DNA of 40,598 nucleotides from Streptomyces sp. sk2.1 (GTDB taxonomy: Bacteria > Actinomycetota > Actinomycetes > Streptomycetales > Streptomycetaceae), in assembly GCF_008120935.1 (NCBI RefSeq), contig NZ_RDBO01000077.1:1177176-1217773 (forward strand). Reading direction: 5' to 3'. The position numbers and the translations under genes were made by a program. Within the stretch, counting starts at the first letter, position 1, and the number at the start of each line of letters is the position of its first letter. The notes below the pieces were generated by a model, which was not told the origin of the DNA, did not search any database, and saw only the letters and a program-made list of their open reading frames with translations. Below are positions 39,419-40,598 of this stretch, piece by piece.

Positions 39419-39433
39419 CTGACGTGCCGTCAG
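39419..39433. promoter_or_regulatory. CTGACG dyad upstream of the LLM gene
   Basis: CTGACG-TGC-CGTCAG, perfect 6-bp half-sites, 48 bp before the LLM start and overlapping the permease stop. Same architecture as 26044-26060; TetR-type operator candidate. Confidence 0.55.
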
Positions 39434-40598
39434 AAGTGTAGGGAGCGGTCGCCTCCGGTCCGGTCGGCGGGGCGCGGCAGGATCGCGTACAGGGTCGCGG
39501 AGACGGTGATCGTGACCGCCCAGCCCAACCCCTGGTGCCCGATCCAGGTGGTGGAGAGCGGTCCCGCGAACCACTCCACGCCCGTGAAGAGCAGCCCCGT
39601 CACCAGGCCCGTGCCCCACGCGGCCACGGCCGGTACGCAGAAGCCGCCGGTGTACCAGTAGGCGCCGGCCGGTGTGGTGTCCAGCAGCGCCGCCGGGTCG
39701 TACGCGCGCCCGCGCAGCAGGTCCACGGCGAAGACCCCCACCCAGGCCGAGAACGTCACCGACAGGAGCGCGAGGAAGGAGACGAAGGAGTCCAGGAAGC
39801 CCGTGGCCGACATCATCAGCAGCGAGCCCAGGAACAGGCTGATGGCGGCGTTCAGCCCGACCGCCCAGGTGCGGGGCACGGTGAACCCCAGGGTCTGCGC
39901 GGTGAACCCCGCCGAGTACAGCGACATCGCGTTGATCAGCACCATCCCGGCCACCGCGGTCAAGCAGGTACGGGACGGAGAGCCAGCCGGGCAGCAGCGG
40001 GCCGATGAACGCGACCGGGTCGGGGGCGGTCGCCAGCCCCGGCGAGGCGACCGCCATCACGGTTCCGGTCAGGACCATCGGCACGTACACGATCCCGGCG
40101 CCGCCCACGGTCGCGCCGACCATCGCCGCGCCGGAGGCGGTGCGTGGCAGGTAGCGGGCGAAGTCCGGACCGGACGGGGCCCAGCTGATGCCGCCGGCGA
40201 CCAGCGTGCCCACCCCGGCGACCATCATCGAGGCCGGTCCGGCCGGCCGGCCCAGCACGTCCTGCCAGTCGGTCGCCCCGGCCAGATGGACCAGCACGAG
40301 CAGGCTGACGCCGCCGAAGAGGTACGAGGACCAGACGCAGCACAGCCGTAACGCCCCCAGGCCGAGCCCCGACACCAGATAGCTGCACCCCACGAAGGCG
40401 AGCAGGGTCAGCACGGTCAGGCTGTGGGTGCCGGTGACCCCGAGGAGCAGATTCAGCACGGCGAGCACGGCGTAGGTCCCGGTGACCGCGTTCACGGTCT
40501 CCCAGCCCCAGCGGGCGACCCAGGTCAGGGCGCCGGGCAGCAGGTTGCCGCGCTGGCCGAAGACCGCCCGGGAGAGCGCCATGCCCGGCGCCCTGACC
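39430..40598 (-). pseudogene. NCS1-family cytosine/purine permease, frameshifted and cut by the right edge
   Basis: Membrane transporter for nucleobases, hydantoins or related compounds. From the right edge it reads ALSRAVFGQRGNLLPGALTW and WGWETVNAVTGTYAVL through PLLPGWLSVPYLL, then continues only in the next frame as TAVAGMVLINAMSLYSAGF to the end RSLHF at 39430. One extra base (A at 39962-39963 on the plus strand; CTGCTTGACC where CTGCTGACC would keep frame) explains it. Both halves are full of membrane segments and align without a gap, so the lesion is recent or a sequencing error. The N-terminus lies outside the window. Confidence 0.82.

Overview
The window is chromosomal core DNA of a Streptomyces or a very close relative. 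It has very high GC with strong third-position GC bias, many GTG starts, and Streptomyces-typical genes: a conservon sensor kinase, NdgR, an HU with a lysine-rich tail, a CofC of F420 synthesis and a GlcP-type glucose permease. The gene order leuC-leuD-hup, then cofC-plsC-gpsA-ddl, then rpmB-DAK2-recG-rsmD-coaD-DUF177-rpmF-rnc-mutM-acyP-smc matches the core region I know from Streptomyces coelicolor.

Layout. 1-3015 (minus): CvnA1-type nitrate/nitrite-domain sensor kinase, running off the left edge and carrying a perfect 115-bp inverted repeat in its tail. 3016-7700 (plus): a 62-residue protein of unknown role, an FAH-family hydrolase overlapping gltX, a HAD phosphatase, and a five-gene tRNA-Gln/tRNA-Glu array. 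7750-9755: a MerR regulator divergent from a DUF4188 protein with a perfect 19-bp dyad between them, then ndgR divergent from leuCD. 9929-13096: leuC, leuD, a 75-residue conserved protein and hupS. 13190-17427: a small protein and cofC (minus), then plsC-like, gpsA and ddl (plus). 17477-20325: DUF3515 lipoprotein and a stand-alone Lrp ligand domain (minus), then thiL and thiD (plus). 20449-30092: rpmB (minus), then a long plus-strand run of DAK2 protein, recG, rsmD, coaD, a DivIVA/AtpF-like coiled coil, DUF177, rpmF, rnc and mutM. 30099-31542 (minus): HxlR regulator and a CAP-domain surface protein. 31688-38274 (plus): acyP, a 70-residue coiled coil, smc and glcP. 38406-40598 (minus): LLM-class oxidoreductase and a frameshifted NCS1 permease cut by the right edge.

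The genes serve translation (gltX with its Glu/Gln tRNAs, L28, L32, RsmD, RNase III), chromosome organisation and repair (HupS, Smc, RecG, MutM), leucine supply under NdgR, phospholipid and wall precursors (PlsC-like, GpsA, Ddl), and cofactors (thiamine: ThiL and ThiD; F420: CofC; CoA: CoaD).

The least ordinary points are the inverted repeat that breaks the cvnA1 frame in a reconstructible way, a cofC with no ATG or GTG and an ACG in the start position, the MerR/DUF4188 pair with its operator, a rho-independent-type terminator in an otherwise empty stretch before smc, exact-spacing leaderless promoters, and a one-base frameshift in the NCS1 permease. I see no CRISPR array, insertion sequence, prophage or new multi-gene defence system.
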